Assembly: GCA_031283515.1 (NCBI GenBank)
Contig: JAITBS010000355.1
Coordinates: forward strand, 1-8,107
Direction: 5' to 3'
DNA length: 8,107 nt
Origin: Planctomycetaceae bacterium
Lineage (GTDB): Bacteria; Planctomycetota; Planctomycetia; Pirellulales; Thermoguttaceae
Shown here piece after piece: positions 1 through 7,683 of this stretch (positions are counted from its first letter, which is position 1; every line of letters begins with the position of its first letter). A program made the position numbers and the translations under genes. The notes beneath the pieces are model-generated. The model had not been told where the DNA came from and ran no database searches. It was given only the letters and a program-made list of their open reading frames with translations.

Positions 1-1604
<1,604 letters not shown>

Positions 1605-1657
1605 GGTATAACTGTTTGTATAAAAATTAAATGTAATTGTTTAGTTTTTTTGTTCTG

Positions 1658-3034
1658 TTAATTTTCTGCCGAATCGGAATCAATGAACCCGAAAAATTCG
1701 AGTCGGCGGTAAAGACGCGGGCGTGTAATACCAAGTAATTCCGCTGCTTTGGATTTGTTATTATCGGCAAGATGTAAAGCACGTTCAATCAATTCTTTTT
1801 CAATATTTTGAAGAAACGGTTCCAACTCAATTGGTTTATTATCCGCTGGAACTTGTGCAGCCGCTTCCCAAACATTCCGAATCCGAACAGGAAGATCAGC
1901 CGCCGTAATTAGTGTTGCATCGCTTTTCCGGTGCGCTTCGGCAACCAATTCTTCCAACTCTTCAATATTACCGGGAAAATAATATTGAACCAAAAAATCC
2001 AACGCATCCGATGTAAAACCGCTGCGTTGACGATTTATTGTTTCGTTATTTTCTTCAAGAAACATTTGAGCAAGCATTGGAATATCTTCTTTACGTTGAC
2101 GAAGCGGTGGAAGTTCAATTGTAATTGTTCCAAGTACAATTGGCAAGGATTCATGATTTGCCCAGTGATTGGGAGTTTGAGTTGAGGCTGCAATCAGACG
2201 TTGGTTGGCATAACTTGCCGTTACAAATTCGGCGATAAGCGGATAAAGTGTTCCCGGCAAGGCGTCTGCGTCTTTCAGAAACAAAGTATGCCGCCGCGAA
2301 GTCTCTTCACGTTGAAACCGTTTTCGAAACGCATAAATTGTTGAGGTAATCAATTCCTGTTCGAGAATTTGACATTCGATTGGTACAAATGCACCGGGAG
2401 ATTCATTGTTCTGACCGTAATGAATTGCCGATGCAAGATGTTCTTTACCGGTTCCCGGCTCGCCTAAAATTAAAACCGATGCCGTTGAATCAACTGCCAA
2501 CCTCGCTAAACGGCGAACACGCTGCATTAACGGCGAAACACCAATCATCCGATCCCATCGAAATCGTCCAGCCTGACGGCGACGAAATGAGAGTAATGCC
2601 TGATGAAGTTCTAATGCGGCTTGCCGTTCGGTGGTTTCCGGTTGTTCGGGCGAAATCACTTTCGCATCCGATTCATCAACCAAAACAAGAACACAGTTGG
2701 AATTTTGCGGAATGGGAAGCGGAACAAAATCTGCGTAACGGCGACTCTGCGATGTAACACGGTCAATCGTCAACAAAATCCGACAACGCCGCCCTTGAAA
2801 CACTTCCGGCGGCGGAGCCAAAGCCGCCGCAATCATTTCATGTTTTTGCCGTGAAGTGGAAGCTCGATAACGAAAGGACAAATCAACGAGTTGCTCCGCC
2901 TGACAACCCGTCCATTCCTCCAATGCGTGATTACAAAATAACAACTTCGCATTACCGTCGAGAAGAAAAAAAGGCTGCTGAATTGTCTGTAAGAACTTGA
3001 TCAGTTTCGAAGAGCGAAATTTCATCTTGGTCAT
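1658..3034 (-). CDS. PAS-AAA+-Fis transcriptional regulator, degenerate sigma54-activator type
   Basis: 458 residues. Residues ~10-120 form a PAS-like sensor domain (QQPFFLLDGNAKLLFCNHALEEWTG matches the PAS start in style). Residues ~160-385 form an AAA+ domain: Walker A GEPGTGKE (191-198), arginine-finger region PPLRQRKEDIP (309-319) and GNIEELEE (355-362). Residues ~405-450 form a Fis-type helix-turn-helix (NNKSKAAELLGITRPRLYRRL). Departures from classical NtrC-family activators are clear. The GAFTGA loop that touches sigma54 is absent: the stretch between IECQILEQEL and TLFL has only YAFRKRFQREETSRR. Walker B reads LFLKDA instead of LFLDE. The sensor II Arg of GNVREL is Glu. ATP hydrolysis and sigma54 activation are therefore doubtful; a DNA-binding, PAS-responsive regulator of TyrR-like mode is an inference. 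It lies upstream of, and on the same strand as, the propeller-cytochrome gene, its likely target or partner. An ATG at codon 4 is an alternative start. Confidence 0.92.
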   Translation of the reverse strand: MTKMKFRSSKLIKFLQTIQQPFFLLDGNAKLLFCNHALEEWTGCQAEQLVDLSFRYRASTSRQKHEMIAAALAPPPEVFQGRRCRILLTIDRVTSQSRRYADFVPLPIPQNSNCVLVLVDESDAKVISPEQPETTERQAALELHQALLSFRRRQAGRFRWDRMIGVSPLMQRVRRLARLAVDSTASVLILGEPGTGKEHLASAIHYGQNNESPGAFVPIECQILEQELITSTIYAFRKRFQREETSRRHTLFLKDADALPGTLYPLIAEFVTASYANQRLIAASTQTPNHWANHESLPIVLGTITIELPPLRQRKEDIPMLAQMFLEENNETINRQRSGFTSDALDFLVQYYFPGNIEELEELVAEAHRKSDATLITAADLPVRIRNVWEAAAQVPADNKPIELEPFLQNIEKELIERALHLADNNKSKAAELLGITRPRLYRRLEFFGFIDSDSAEN

Positions 3035-3164
3035 AAACGCAGAATAACCGTAACTACAAAAAATCCGTAATTATTCAATAGAATACATTGGGTATTTTGG
3101 AACTTTTGCTGTTGTGGTATTTTTAGAGGTTTGCCAAAAATCGGACACGATGTTCGTTTTTACG

Positions 3165-3193
3165 AGTTTACCACAATCTTAGAAATTTGTCAA
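3165..3193 (-). promoter_or_regulatory. Predicted sigma70-type promoter of the regulator gene
   Basis: On the minus strand a perfect -35 TTGACA (3188-3193) is followed after 17 bases by -10 TAAACT (3165-3170). Transcription would start near 3158, leaving a leader of about 125 bases before the ATG at 3034. It lies just downstream of the tRNA gene. Confidence 0.6.
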
Positions 3194-3233
3194 ACAATCT
3201 TATAAGTTCTTATTTTATCTAAACTTACAAAGG

Positions 3234-3308
3234 TCGGGGCGACTGGATTTGAACCAGCGGCCTCTGCGTCCCGAACGCAGCGCTCTAGCCAGGCTGAGCT
3301 ACGCCCCG
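3234..3308 (-). tRNA. tRNA-Pro (anticodon CGG)
   Basis: The minus strand folds as a 75-base cloverleaf. The acceptor arms CGGGGCG (3302-3308) and CGCCCCG (3235-3241) pair perfectly. The D-arm is GCTC/GAGC. The anticodon stem CTGCG/CGCAG carries loop TTCGGGA, so the anticodon is CGG (3271-3273) and it reads codon CCG. The T-arm is GCTGG/CCAGT with loop TTCAAAT. The discriminator base is A, followed by CCT, so the CCA end is not encoded and must be added by tRNA nucleotidyltransferase. The loop and stem match the bacterial proK-type tRNA. Confidence 0.97.
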
Positions 3309-3335
3309 ATTTATTAATGCTCAAAAGATTTAAAC

Positions 3336-3363
3336 ATTGTACTGACTTGTTCTTTTATGTCAA
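3336..3363 (-). promoter_or_regulatory. Predicted promoter of tRNA-Pro
   Basis: On the minus strand a perfect -35 TTGACA (3358-3363), a 16-base spacer and -10 TACAAT (3336-3341, five of six consensus bases). The predicted start near 3329 gives a tRNA leader of about 20 bases. Confidence 0.7.
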
Positions 3364-3571
3364 GACGGCGTGTTGTTGCGTTTGGGAGCATTCCCATTCC
3401 GTTCGCAAGCGGATTACTATCAAAACGTTTTAATCAATACTCCGCATGCGGCACTATTAACTATTCGTTATTAACTAATTTATGTCACTCTTTCAGAGCT
3501 TTGGTTTGTATGACTTTGACTCTATCAATATCAATACCTATTCGCAAAACAGAAGTCAATTTCTGGAATCC
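3364..3571. other. Intergenic region without a convincing gene; two short palindromes
   Basis: Together with the flanking promoters this is about 345 bases between tRNA-Pro and the oxidoreductase gene. A 72-codon open frame crosses it (3357-3575) but shows no domain, signal or ribosome-binding site, and it overlaps both promoters, so I do not call it. Visible structure: palindrome AAAACGTTTT (3422-3431), palindrome CCGCATGCGG (3442-3451), and a direct repeat TATTAACTA (3455-3463 and 3469-3477). Confidence 0.6.
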
Positions 3572-3600
3572 TTGACGCGAATATTGGACTGTGTTAAACT
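3572..3600 (+). promoter_or_regulatory. Predicted promoter of the Gfo/Idh/MocA gene
   Basis: -35 TTGACG (3572-3577), a 17-base spacer and -10 TAAACT (3595-3600). The start would be near 3607, giving a leader of about 47 bases. The -10 hexamer and spacing are identical to those of the regulator promoter on the other strand. Confidence 0.6.
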
Positions 3601-3641
3601 AATACGCGGTTTTTGCTAATTTTTCTACTTCCCTTTTTTAT

Positions 3642-3645
3642 AGGA
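3642..3645 (+). promoter_or_regulatory. Shine-Dalgarno of the Gfo/Idh/MocA gene
   Basis: AGGA eight bases before the ATG at 3654. It supports that start, which also gives a complete twin-arginine signal. Confidence 0.6.
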
Positions 3646-3653
3646 ACTAATTT

Positions 3654-5102
3654 ATGTCCACAACTTCACGTCGTGATTTTTTGAAACAGTCTGTTCTCGG
3701 AGCAGCCGGAGTTGGAATGACTCCTTATTTTTTGTCAAGTGCCCAACCAGTACAAGCACAATCTCCAAGTGATCGGCTTCGTATGGGTTGTATTGGTGTT
3801 GGAAGTATGGGCAAAGGTGACGCAAGCGGTTTCAACAGTCTTGTTGATATTGTTGCCGTTTGCGATGTCGATGCCAAACATCTCGAAGAAGCTCAAAATC
3901 ATCCGCATATCGGGAAAAAAGATGACAACGGTAAAAAAATGAACCCCGAAGGTTATAAAGATTACCGAAAAATTCTTGAACGGAATGATATTGATGTCGT
4001 GTCCGTTGTTACAGTCGATCATTGGCATACCAAAATTGCTATTGAAGCTCTCATGGCTGGTAAACATGTTTTTTGCCAAAAACCACTGACATTGACTGTT
4101 GAGGAAAACCAACTGATTCGTGCCGCCAGCAAAAAATACAACAAAGTTTTTCAGGTCGGAACTCAGCAACGAAGCGAAAAAGAACGCTTCATGACGGCAA
4201 TTCTTATGGTACAAAAAGGTCTTTTGGGTGACATTAAAAAGATCGTCTGTGACATTGGCACTTCTCCGGTCTGCGAACCAATTCCGAAAGCGGAAATCCC
4301 GCCGGAACTGGATTACGAAATGTGGTCGGGACAAGTTCCGGTGTACGATTACATTGCAACAACCGATCAGGCTGGAAATAATAATTGGCCCAAAAATAGC
4401 CGAACACATTACGAATACCGTTGGTGGTACGAATATTCCGGCGGTAAGTTCACTGACTGGGGCGCACACCATATCGATATCGCACTTTGGGCAATCGACC
4501 AAGTCAGCGAAGGTCAAGGACCGATTCGTTTCAATCCGATTCTTGCCGAACATCCGGTTCCCTTCAAAGACGGTTATCCAACAGAAACAAATCGTTATAA
4601 CACTTCACACAAGTTTGATATTGAGTGTCAATTTGAGAACGGAATTGTGATGAATGTGGTTAGTCACAGCACTGACGGTAACGGAATTGTTTTTGAAGGA
4701 ACCAAAGGCAAAATCCATGTCAGCCGCGGACGGATTAAAGGAAAACCCTTTGAAGATATCGGCGGAAAACTCACAGAAAAAGGCGGTTCTGTTGCCTACA
4801 AGGATATGCCGGAACTCCAAAAGATTTTGCCCGAAGAAGATTATGTGAAACTCTACAAAGGAAAACCTCTCGAAGGACACAAGCAGAATTTTATTCGTTG
4901 TATTCGCGAAGGCGGTTTACCGGTTTCCGATGTTTTTTCGCATCTTCAATCGATGAATGTTTGCCATCTTTGCGGTATTGCTGCACGGTTGGGCAGAGAA
5001 GTCCAATGGAACCCGAAAAACGAAAAAACCGGCGACGCCCAATCACAATCTTTTCTCGCAAGAGAACAACGTAAAGGTTACGAAATCCCACGTGTCTCGT
5101 AG
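3654..5102 (+). CDS. Gfo/Idh/MocA family oxidoreductase with Tat signal
   Basis: 482 residues. The family consists of NAD(P)-dependent dehydrogenases or glycosidases acting on sugars, inositols and related polyols. The N-terminus carries a twin-arginine motif SRRDFLKQ (5-12), a hydrophobic stretch and a cut site near VQAQ (33-36), so export in folded form, possibly with bound cofactor, is expected. The Rossmann fold starts with MGCIGVGSMGKG (44-55); VAVCDVD (67-73) ends the second strand. The usual EKP cofactor/catalytic motif reads CQKPLT (141-146), keeping Lys143. The C-terminal domain has FTDWGAHHIDIALWA (266-280), whose Asp and His match the usual catalytic site. The exact substrate is unknown. 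The gene has its own promoter and Shine-Dalgarno and is likely monocistronic, since a 258-base repeat-rich gap follows. A shorter start is unlikely because it would lose the Tat motif. Confidence 0.95.
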   Translation: MSTTSRRDFLKQSVLGAAGVGMTPYFLSSAQPVQAQSPSDRLRMGCIGVGSMGKGDASGFNSLVDIVAVCDVDAKHLEEAQNHPHIGKKDDNGKKMNPEGYKDYRKILERNDIDVVSVVTVDHWHTKIAIEALMAGKHVFCQKPLTLTVEENQLIRAASKKYNKVFQVGTQQRSEKERFMTAILMVQKGLLGDIKKIVCDIGTSPVCEPIPKAEIPPELDYEMWSGQVPVYDYIATTDQAGNNNWPKNSRTHYEYRWWYEYSGGKFTDWGAHHIDIALWAIDQVSEGQGPIRFNPILAEHPVPFKDGYPTETNRYNTSHKFDIECQFENGIVMNVVSHSTDGNGIVFEGTKGKIHVSRGRIKGKPFEDIGGKLTEKGGSVAYKDMPELQKILPEEDYVKLYKGKPLEGHKQNFIRCIREGGLPVSDVFSHLQSMNVCHLCGIAARLGREVQWNPKNEKTGDAQSQSFLAREQRKGYEIPRVS

Positions 5103-5124
5103 AATCAATATTGGTTGATTGTTA

Positions 5125-5306
5125 GTCCGCAGATTACGCAGATGTTCGCAGATGTTGTAAACTTTTAGTTTGCAGATTACGCAAATGTTCGCAGATGTTG
5201 TAAACTTTTAGTCAACAGATTGACACAGGTGAAGAAACAACTTGTAAAAATCATCAAAATTTGCGTAATCTGCGGACAATTAAAATAATTTGTGTAATCT
5301 GCGGAC
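5125..5306. repeat. Intergenic inverted-repeat cluster (GTCCGCAGATTACGCA word)
   Basis: The 16-base word GTCCGCAGATTACGCA at 5125-5140 recurs as its exact complement at 5262-5277 and with one mismatch at 5291-5306. Parts of the word also occur in the direct repeats inside. The ends of the block are thus inverted copies and could pair in a long-looped stem, or mark a small repetitive element. No open frame of note lies within. It fills most of the gap between the oxidoreductase and the pseudouridine synthase. Confidence 0.8.
5129..5212 (+). repeat. Tandem direct repeat, 2 x 41 bases
   Basis: Units 5129-5169 and 5172-5212 are identical at 40 of 41 positions (G at 5141 versus A at 5184) and are separated by two bases. 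Each unit itself contains CGCAGAT-type words twice. Near-identity suggests recent duplication or conversion. Confidence 0.9.
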
Positions 5307-5360
5307 TTATCTGAACAAATATTCGGCGATTAATAAAATAGTCAGTTACTAAAATCGAAC

Positions 5361-6068
5361 ATGTTACAACCTGATTTTGAAATTTTGTACGAAGAAGGAG
5401 CTTGTTTAGCGGTGAACAAGTCGGCGGGGTTATTGACGCAGGCTCCGTATGGAATTGATTCGTTGGAATTACGGGTCAAAACGTATCTCATGGAAAAAGA
5501 AGGACGGAGTTATCTTGGTGTGCCGCATCGTTTGGATCGTCCTGTTTCCGGTGTAATTTTGTTCGGTAAACACTCCCGTGCAACACGCCGTCTTTCCGAG
5601 CAATTCGAAAAACGCCAGATCGACAAAACTTATTGGGCTGTTGCCGAAGGAGCTGTTCAACCGGAAACCGGAACCTGGATCAATTTTGTACGAAAAATAC
5701 CGGATAAACCGCTTGCGGAAATTGTTGCGCCGATCAATCCTGATGCCCGTGAAGCAATCCTTCATTATGCGGTTCTCAAGCATTTTGAGTTGGAGGGCAA
5801 AACCGTAACACATCTTGAAATCAAACTCGAAACGGGGCGAATGCACCAGATCCGTTTGCAATGTTCCGTGCATGGTCATCCGATTCTTGGCGATGCAACT
5901 TACGGTTCGGCGATTCCGTTCGGAAATTATTTTAATGAGGAGCGTTGCCGTGAGATTGCGCTTCATGCTCGTTCGATTGTGTTTCTCGACCCGATGACCC
6001 GCGAACCCGTCCATCTCACCGCTCCACTCCCAACTCTCTGGAATAAAACGCTACAAAATATCAGTTAA
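5361..6068 (+). CDS. RluA-family RNA pseudouridine synthase (short form, no S4 domain)
   Basis: 235 residues. It isomerises uridine to pseudouridine in rRNA or tRNA in the cytoplasm. The catalytic motif is HRLDRPVSG (56-64) with catalytic Asp59; the common form is HRLDRDTSG, and PVSG variants occur in the family. Other conserved blocks are KTYWAVAEG (89-97), LETGRMHQIRLQ (156-167) and GHPILGDATYG (172-182). The protein begins directly with the catalytic domain (DFEILYEEGACLAVNKSAGLL) and lacks the N-terminal S4 domain of RluC/RluD, as in TruC or RluA. The target base cannot be read from the sequence. The ATG at 5361 has no visible Shine-Dalgarno. A weak promoter-like pair lies in the repeat block upstream (TTGCGT at 5261, AATAAT 17 bases later). 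The DUF1559 remnant follows closely. Confidence 0.94.
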   Translation: MLQPDFEILYEEGACLAVNKSAGLLTQAPYGIDSLELRVKTYLMEKEGRSYLGVPHRLDRPVSGVILFGKHSRATRRLSEQFEKRQIDKTYWAVAEGAVQPETGTWINFVRKIPDKPLAEIVAPINPDAREAILHYAVLKHFELEGKTVTHLEIKLETGRMHQIRLQCSVHGHPILGDATYGSAIPFGNYFNEERCREIALHARSIVFLDPMTREPVHLTAPLPTLWNKTLQNIS

Positions 6069-6110
6069 GTATCCGTAAAAATCAGTACAATAATATACAC
6101 AACTGACTCT

Positions 6111-6182
6111 TTTGATAACCTTTTACCGCCGATTTGTATTTACTCGTGGAAACCATCTATCCATGTACTTCTTTTACCGTAT
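6111..6182 (+). pseudogene. In-frame upstream remnant of the DUF1559 gene
   Basis: The 24 codons before the ATG at 6183 read without stop as FDNLLPPICIYSWK and PSIHVLLLPY, running straight into MEQTALYD. In full-length DUF1559 proteins the block LPP...LLPY(M/I)EQTALY lies about 60-100 residues in, after the prepilin-type leader. Here no ATG, GTG or TTG occurs in this frame between the stop at 6066-6068 and 6183. Coding-like sequence therefore extends upstream of any possible start, which marks a 5' truncation. Confidence 0.7.
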
Positions 6183-7067
6183 ATGGAACAGACGGCTTTG
6201 TACGATACACTTTCACAAGCACCGTTTTTCCAAAACCCATTCCCAGGAACAGGGACAGCTCCCGACTTATCGACTTATCCTGATGTATGGTTCAATTCTC
6301 TTTCCAAACAAACGAAAGAGCAATTGGGTTCTGTTTCAATCTATAAATGTCCGTCGCGTCGGAGTGGAGGAACTGCTTATGTTTCTAAACTCTCTTCGGA
6401 AACCGATCATCCGAGTAGTGGTCCAATAGGTGATTATGTGGCAGTTGTAACCAAAGATGAAGAATACCGTCACGCAAGATATGTGTATGACGTTGTCGGA
6501 TCCAATGCAACTCTTGCACGTTATTCTTTTGACAAATTTCGTGGTCCGTTTCGATTACCGGTTCTTCTCAGTACGGGTTCTATCAACCACAATGATACTT
6601 ATGACTCAACAAAAGAAGATTTGATGAAAATCAAAGGGTGGGAAATTCGCGACACAACGGCACGTTGGGGAGATGGAACGAGTAATCAATTCATCTATGG
6701 AGAAAAATTTATTCCGACTCATGCTTTAGTAACCGGAACTGAAGCACCACTCAGCCAACGTTATTGGGATGGCAGTTATCTTTATGCGGATATCAACCGT
6801 CCTTGGAATGTTGCAAGACTTATTCATCTCGACTGGGCAGGCAATGATCCCACACGAATTATTGCCAAGTCACCGAATGACTCCTATTTCGTTGATAAAA
6901 TTCCCAGTAATGTTTGGGGAAAAGGAGGATTCGGAAGTCATCACAGTGGCATTTGTCCCTTCCTTTTGGGTGATGGGGCAGTTCGTCCAATAACAATAAC
7001 GATCTCACCTGACATCCTTTTTGCATTAGCCGCTGTTGATGACGGCGTTTCTGTTTCCATTCCTTAA
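6183..7067 (+). CDS. DUF1559 (H-X9-DG) protein, N-terminally truncated
   Basis: 294 residues from the only usable ATG. Family landmarks are present: PYMEQTALYD at the start, VSIYKCPSRRSG (51-62), GPIGDYVAVV (80-89), WGDGTSNQFIYGEK (162-175), and the C-terminal H-X9-DG with His254 and Asp264-Gly265 in FGSHHSGICPFLLGDGAV. Complete members start with a prepilin-like signal (GFTLVELLVVIAIIGIL type) and are thought to be exported pseudopilin-like proteins, very numerous in Planctomycetota; their function is unknown. That N-terminus, about 80-100 residues, is missing: only 42 bases separate the preceding stop from the first homologous codons. Without a leader the product could not be exported, so this is probably a decaying copy. 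The rest of the frame is intact, so the loss is recent or the product persists. The stop is 27 bases before the lipoprotein gene, its usual partner type. Confidence 0.85.
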   Translation: MEQTALYDTLSQAPFFQNPFPGTGTAPDLSTYPDVWFNSLSKQTKEQLGSVSIYKCPSRRSGGTAYVSKLSSETDHPSSGPIGDYVAVVTKDEEYRHARYVYDVVGSNATLARYSFDKFRGPFRLPVLLSTGSINHNDTYDSTKEDLMKIKGWEIRDTTARWGDGTSNQFIYGEKFIPTHALVTGTEAPLSQRYWDGSYLYADINRPWNVARLIHLDWAGNDPTRIIAKSPNDSYFVDKIPSNVWGKGGFGSHHSGICPFLLGDGAVRPITITISPDILFALAAVDDGVSVSIP

Positions 7068-7094
7068 CATCATAACTCCATTTTATTGTTGACC

Positions 7095-7523
7095 ATGAAT
7101 AAATATTTACTATTTCAATTATTGTGTTTAACCGGTTTGATTTTCCTTGCCGGTTGTAAGGAAAACATTTCAGTTTTCGGAAAAGTTGTATTTCCCGATG
7201 GTAAACCACTTCAAGTGGGAACTGTTTGTTTTCAAAACGACACTGTTGTAGCAACCGGCGATTTACAAAGTGATGGCTCCTTTCATTTGGGATTAGAAAA
7301 AAAAGGCAGCGGAATTTCGTCCGGTCTTTACCAGATATATATTTCCGGAGCACAGAATATCGAAAATACTCCGCCGCCAAAAGATAATCCCGAAGGTTGG
7401 GGTGATCCGATTGTAACACCACTCATTCACCGAAAATTTATGTCGCCGCAAACCTCCGGTTTGAGTTGCGATGTTGTCAAAGGTATGAAATTACCTTATA
7501 ATATTACGGTTGAATATCCGTAA
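7095..7523 (+). CDS. Small lipoprotein with carboxypeptidase-regulatory-like (transthyretin-type) domain
   Basis: 142 residues. MNKYLLFQLLCLTGLIFLAGC is a lipoprotein signal with lipobox LAGC (18-21); Cys21 would be lipidated. The mature part starts with ISVFGKVVFPDGKPLQVGTV and continues DLQSDGSFHLG and GLYQIYIS. This is the beta-sandwich pattern of carboxypeptidase regulatory-like domains found in small planctomycete lipoproteins. The role is unknown; such genes are often next to DUF1559 genes, as here. The ATG at 7095 is preferred; an in-frame TTG at 7086 would only add three residues before the signal. No Shine-Dalgarno is visible, suggesting leaderless-style or coupled initiation from the upstream gene. 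Confidence 0.88.
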   Translation: MNKYLLFQLLCLTGLIFLAGCKENISVFGKVVFPDGKPLQVGTVCFQNDTVVATGDLQSDGSFHLGLEKKGSGISSGLYQIYISGAQNIENTPPPKDNPEGWGDPIVTPLIHRKFMSPQTSGLSCDVVKGMKLPYNITVEYP

Positions 7524-7525
7524 TG

Positions 7526-7590
7526 AAAAGACAGTAACGAAATGACTTCGTATCATATTGTTATTGAGATCATTTCAGTTACCGTCTTTT
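7526..7590 (+). terminator. Long imperfect hairpin, probable terminator after the lipoprotein gene
   Basis: The arms pair in three blocks: AAAAGAC (7526-7532) with GTCTTTT (7584-7590), GTAAC (7534-7538) with GTTAC (7578-7582), and AAATGA (7540-7545) with TCATTT (7570-7575). That is 18 pairs with small mismatches and a 24-base loop. The right arm ends in TTTT followed by ATTTGTT. The A-rich left arm means it could also work on the other strand. It starts two bases after the stop codon. Confidence 0.55.
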
Positions 7591-7628
7591 ATTTGTTATC
7601 ATAACTATTCACAAACAACTAACTGTAC

Positions 7629-7652
7629 GTAAATGATTGCGTAATCGTTTAC
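7629..7652. promoter_or_regulatory. Operator-like palindrome upstream of the Asp-box gene
   Basis: Arms GTAAATGATT (7629-7638) and AATCGTTTAC (7643-7652) are inverted copies matching at 9 of 10 positions, around the centre GCGT. It lies 31 bases before the ATG at 7684 and overlaps a weak promoter-like pair (TTGCGT at 7637-7642, then TACTAT at 7659-7664 after 16 bases). Position and symmetry suit a dimeric repressor or activator; the factor is unknown. Confidence 0.4.
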
Positions 7653-7669
7653 CATTGTTACTATTTCAC

Positions 7670-7675
7670 AAGGAG
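7670..7675 (+). promoter_or_regulatory. Strong Shine-Dalgarno AAGGAG
   Basis: AAGGAG eight bases before the ATG at 7684. It is the best ribosome-binding site in the window and fixes the start of the downstream gene. Confidence 0.8.
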
Positions 7676-7683
7676 TATTTACC

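Noticed and set aside
3100..3150. Possible sigma54 promoter (TTGGCA on the minus strand)
   Set aside because: No TTGC-type -12 element at the required spacing; a good sigma70-type promoter is close by.
3195..3233. TAAGTT/AACTTA hairpin downstream of tRNA-Pro on the minus strand
   Set aside because: Six weak pairs with a long loop and no T run; not convincing as a tRNA terminator.
3357..3575. 72-codon open frame starting between tRNA-Pro and the oxidoreductase
   Set aside because: Overlaps predicted promoters at both ends, no ribosome-binding site, no domain or signal.
3735..4553. 272-codon open frame on the minus strand
   Set aside because: Entirely antisense to the well-supported Gfo/Idh/MocA gene; Phe/Asn-rich, no domain or signal; an overlap artefact.
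5103..5120. AATCAA/TTGATT hairpin after the oxidoreductase stop
   Set aside because: Only six A/T-rich pairs and no following T run; too weak to call a terminator.
5129..5212. Possible CRISPR
   Set aside because: Only two 41-base units with a two-base gap and no spacers of normal length; no cas gene in the window.
5469..6014. 181-codon open frame on the minus strand
   Set aside because: Antisense to the pseudouridine synthase whose motifs are clear; no recognisable features.
6859..7422. 187-codon open frame on the minus strand
   Set aside because: Crosses the DUF1559/lipoprotein boundary in antisense; both sense genes have family motifs.
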